Source: JALHTG01 sp964653695 (lineage in GTDB: Archaea > Thermoproteota > Bathyarchaeia > 40CM-2-53-6 > JALHTG01). From it: a stretch of DNA of 54,347 nucleotides. The stretch covers positions 1 to 54,347 of the forward strand of contig CAZZFQ010000002.1 of the NCBI GenBank assembly GCA_964653695.1, read 5' to 3'. Shown here in pieces: positions 52,540-54,347 of this stretch; positions within the stretch are counted from its first letter, which is position 1, and the number at the start of each line of letters is the position of its first letter. The notes under the pieces are model-generated. The model was given only the letters and a program-made list of their open reading frames with translations, did not search any database and was not told where the DNA came from. The position numbers were made by a program, and so were the translations under genes.

Positions 52540-53142
52540 CTATGAGGGATTAGACGTCATATCGCATTGTCTTCTTCTGCGCAGCAGAAGCAAAGCTGTT
52601 GCTAACGAAATGATCATCACAAGGGGCGGTGTGCTGAACTCCGGTATTATCACTTCGATTCTTGACCTGAGAACCTCTGCTTCAGTCAGACCTACATATC
52701 TGCCTCTGATGTAGGATTCTTGATCGACAAAGATCAGTGTCGGGAGCGCCACAATTTCGTACTTGTTTGCAACGCCAGCACTGTCCGTGGATGGGGGGAC
52801 AACTATCCATGTCAGCCCATATTCCTGTACCCATTTTCTAACATTCTGCTCTGTGTCGAGTATGGGATCTATGTCTACCGAAATTATCACTAGTGTTTCG
52901 TTTGGATAGAGGTTTGAAATGGTTTTGAGGTGTGGTATTTCTTCCCTGCAAGGCCGACACCAAGTGGCAAAGAAATCTATCAGAACAATTTTCCCTCTGA
53001 AGCCCGAAAGTGAGAAGCGCCTTCCGTTTATGTCTGTTAGCGTGAAGTCTGGGGCAACGGATTGTCCGTAGGAGAGGCTGACTCCGAGAATGGCAACTGT
53101 TGTCACTAGAAGTAGAGCACTTGTGAGTCGTGAGCGTGGCAT
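52540..53142 (-). CDS. Exported TlpA-like thioredoxin with PEF-CTERM-like tail
   Basis: The protein (200 aa) begins with a signal-peptide-like hydrophobic stretch ('LLLVTTVAILGVSLSYGQS'), then a redoxin domain with the active site 'FFATWCRPCREE' and 'VISVDIDP'. The end carries 'IPEFSTPP', a hydrophobic helix and 'RRRRQ', the tripartite layout of PEF-CTERM archaeosortase substrates. It is thus probably a membrane-anchored or sorted thiol-disulfide exchanger facing outside. The ATG at 53142 is favoured over 53166 by the signal peptide and a TATA-like box 32-39 bp upstream. Confidence 0.85.
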   Translation of the reverse strand: MPRSRLTSALLLVTTVAILGVSLSYGQSVAPDFTLTDINGRRFSLSGFRGKIVLIDFFATWCRPCREEIPHLKTISNLYPNETLVIISVDIDPILDTEQNVRKWVQEYGLTWIVVPPSTDSAGVANKYEIVALPTLIFVDQESYIRGRYVGLTEAEVLRSRIEVIIPEFSTPPLVMIISLATALLLLRRRRQCDMTSNPS

Positions 53143-53173
53143 GAACTTCACTGGGAGGGCTCCCATTCATTCA

Positions 53174-53181
53174 CTATTAAG
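53174..53181 (-). promoter_or_regulatory. TATA-like box for the thioredoxin-like gene
   Basis: The minus strand reads CTTAATAG about 34 bp upstream of the ATG at 53142. It is too close to the ATG at 53166 to serve it. Confidence 0.4.
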
Positions 53182-53287
53182 CGTTTACGGAGTTTTCATC
53201 GAGTCTGTCATGTTGAGTCGTCCGGCTATGTGTCTTGACAACTCTTATTAGAGAAGTTGCACTTCGAAAACTTGGAGTCAAGGGTCA

Positions 53288-53710
53288 ATGGTTGAGAAAG
53301 TTCTCGTCCCTGTTGACGGTTCGAGGGCGATGGATCGAAACGTCAGATTTGCCTGCGATCTCCTCAAGACATTGGGAGGAACCATGACCTTGATTCATGT
53401 CGTGATCCTGCCGGCTTCTATGGAGCCCGGTGTGCCCATCGATCCTACACCGCTGGAGCAGGCAGGAGCGAGAATATTGGAGGCTGCGCAAAGAGTTGCG
53501 GAGGAGCAAGGTTGCAAGGCCGAAGGAATTCTTGAAACGGATTTTGGGAATGCAGGCCATAGGATAGTTAGAGTTGCCCAAGAGAAGGGGTTCACTCTGA
53601 TAGTGATAGGTGCTAGGGGTAAGAGCAAGATCGTCAACCTCCTATTGGGAAGCGTTTGTGAAGTGGTGGCGCACAACGCGCCGTGCCCGGTTTTGATTAT
53701 CCGGCCATAA
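53288..53710 (+). CDS. Universal stress protein UspA family
   Basis: The 140-residue protein begins 'MVEKVLVPVDGSRAMDRNV' and has the ATP-binding pattern 'GARGKSKIVNLLLGSV' followed by 'HNAPCPVLI', placing it in the ATP-binding UspA group. The role is usually stress-related binding of adenine nucleotides. Start is ATG. A second UspA gene follows on the same strand. Confidence 0.93.
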   Translation: MVEKVLVPVDGSRAMDRNVRFACDLLKTLGGTMTLIHVVILPASMEPGVPIDPTPLEQAGARILEAAQRVAEEQGCKAEGILETDFGNAGHRIVRVAQEKGFTLIVIGARGKSKIVNLLLGSVCEVVAHNAPCPVLIIRP

Positions 53711-53794
53711 TGGCAGATCAAGATAACATCAGAAGATGTTGAGTGTTAGGCTCGGTAAGGAAAGCCTTATTGTTTCCCGGTAAGAGTTACAGAT

Positions 53795-54214
53795 GTGGAT
53801 CAGCAAAAAATGTTTCGCAATGCTTTGGTTCCAGTCGATGGCTCCCCCTTCACGCCCGGACTAGTTGCGTATGCCATAGCTTTCGCGAAGAGGGTTGGAT
53901 GTTCTCTTAGCTTCATGTATGTTGTGAATATGCCACCCACAGCGTCGGCCTCTGATATCGAGAAGCAGAAAGCAGCTGGCGTGAAAATTCCGGAGGAGTG
54001 CAAGGAGAAGGCTGCTGGTGAAGGACTGTCGGCCTCGTCGAGAATTGAAGTTGGGTCACCGGCTGAAACGATTATCAACGTGGCCGAACGCGAGAAGTAT
54101 GATGTGATAATAATAGCCTCGCGAGGCTATAGTCGCTTGAGGAGGCTGATCGTCGGAAGTGTTGCAGATCAAGTGATGAGGCTAGCGCCTTGTCCCGTCT
54201 TGGTGTTCAGGTGA
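53795..54214 (+). CDS. Universal stress protein UspA family, second copy
   Basis: The 139-residue protein has 'NALVPVDGSPFTPGLVAYAIA' cut here as 'LVPVDGSPFTPGL' and the C-terminal 'ASRGYSRLRRLIVGSV' with 'LAPCPVLVF'. It is only moderately like its neighbour, so the pair is not a recent duplication. GTG 53795 is used; ATG at 53810 is an alternative. Confidence 0.92.
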   Translation: MDQQKMFRNALVPVDGSPFTPGLVAYAIAFAKRVGCSLSFMYVVNMPPTASASDIEKQKAAGVKIPEECKEKAAGEGLSASSRIEVGSPAETIINVAEREKYDVIIIASRGYSRLRRLIVGSVADQVMRLAPCPVLVFR

Positions 54215-54253
54215 ACTGTCTCACCCGGTGCTAGTTTCTTCAAGGTGAGAAAG

Positions 54254-54347
54254 ATGATCGAGAAACTTTCGAGACCAGAGTTGGAAGCAATCCTTGAGGC
54301 GCTTCCAGTTGACATTACGTTTATTGATAGTGACGATGCGGTTAGGT
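54254..54347 (+). CDS. PAS-type protein, N-terminal fragment (cut by window end)
   Basis: An ATG with AAGGTGAG 5-12 nt upstream opens a frame that runs off the window. The 31 visible residues end 'LEALPVDITFIDSDDAVR', which resembles the start of the PAS domain found in DUF438/hemerythrin-type archaeal sensors. The full domain set cannot be judged from this fragment. Confidence 0.55.
   Translation, partial: MIEKLSRPELEAILEALPVDITFIDSDDAVR

Noticed and set aside
1..54347. Reassignment of TAG as pyrrolysine.
   Set aside because: Many intact genes end in TAG at the expected length (carS, gcvH, nop10, nob1, Hsp20, PAC2), so TAG acts as a normal stop.
1..54347. tRNA, rRNA, CRISPR, transposon and prophage features.
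   Set aside because: I looked for T-loop-like sequences, repeated spacers, transposase motifs and phage genes in gaps and found none I could support by eye; a covariance-model search could still find small RNAs.

Overview
The window is archaeal chromosomal DNA. It encodes archaeal-type replication proteins (PCNA, PriS/PriL, GINS, RadB, Hef), RNA polymerase subunits L and F with TFS, aIF2-alpha, aIF5A with deoxyhypusine synthase, Nop10, Nob1, Csl4, SRP54, Dph2, AglB and CDP-archaeol synthase. Genes are densely packed, TTG starts are very common, and TATA-like boxes lie 25-40 bp upstream of several starts. The gene mix, with an Mvh/Hdr hydrogenase module beside a four-subunit 2-oxoacid:ferredoxin oxidoreductase, would suit an uncultured anaerobic lineage such as Bathyarchaeia. 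That placement is inference; no rRNA is present to test it. A run of 100 N shows this is a draft or metagenome assembly.

Layout. 1-7.1 kb: a small membrane protein, UPF0147, an SSSCA1-type zinc ribbon, Hef, thymidylate kinase, an HD phosphohydrolase, an unidentified protein and a Clp1/Grc3-type RNA kinase. 7.1-12.1 kb: RadB, CarS, a small membrane protein, a zinc ribbon, GcvT, GcvH and a COG3199-type NAD-kinase-like gene with an interrupted 5' end. 12.2-18.6 kb: a large isoleucyl-tRNA synthetase and the oligosaccharyltransferase AglB. 18.6-27.3 kb: one long minus-strand information-processing cluster (METTL5-like, Csl4, RpoL, RNase III-like, DUF99, TFS, PCNA, PriL, PriS, GINS, L44e, S27e, aIF2-alpha, Nop10, PAC2). 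27.6-37.1 kb: Dph2 (split by an artificial gap), PEP synthase, L10e, TrmJ-like, KsgA, DUF655, RpoF, L21e and SRP54. 37.2-43.1 kb: PAC2, Hsp20, aIF5A/DHS, NadK, Nob1, a PRT-like regulator and an NSUN6-like methyltransferase. 43.1-51.8 kb: a minus-strand energy operon KorDABC-HdrA-MvhDGA-maturation protease-phosphoesterase. 51.9 kb to the end: MoaE, a thioredoxin-like protein with a PEF-CTERM-like tail, two UspA proteins and the start of a PAS-type protein.

Main observations: (1) the COG3199 gene is broken by about 22 nt that can fold into a bulge-helix-bulge-like RNA, so it is a frameshift, an error or a mini-intron; (2) SRP54, the hydrogenase maturation protease and IleS each lack a normal start codon where the family N-terminus should begin, and have CTG, CTG and ACG there; two of the three follow a good Shine-Dalgarno sequence and the third a modest one; (3) Kor, HdrA and Mvh genes share one operon with no HdrB/HdrC in the window; (4) the 100-N gap in dph2 is flanked by the same 55 bp on both sides, so it is an unmerged contig overlap, and removing it restores a 337-residue Dph2. 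No tRNA, rRNA, CRISPR array, transposon or prophage was seen.
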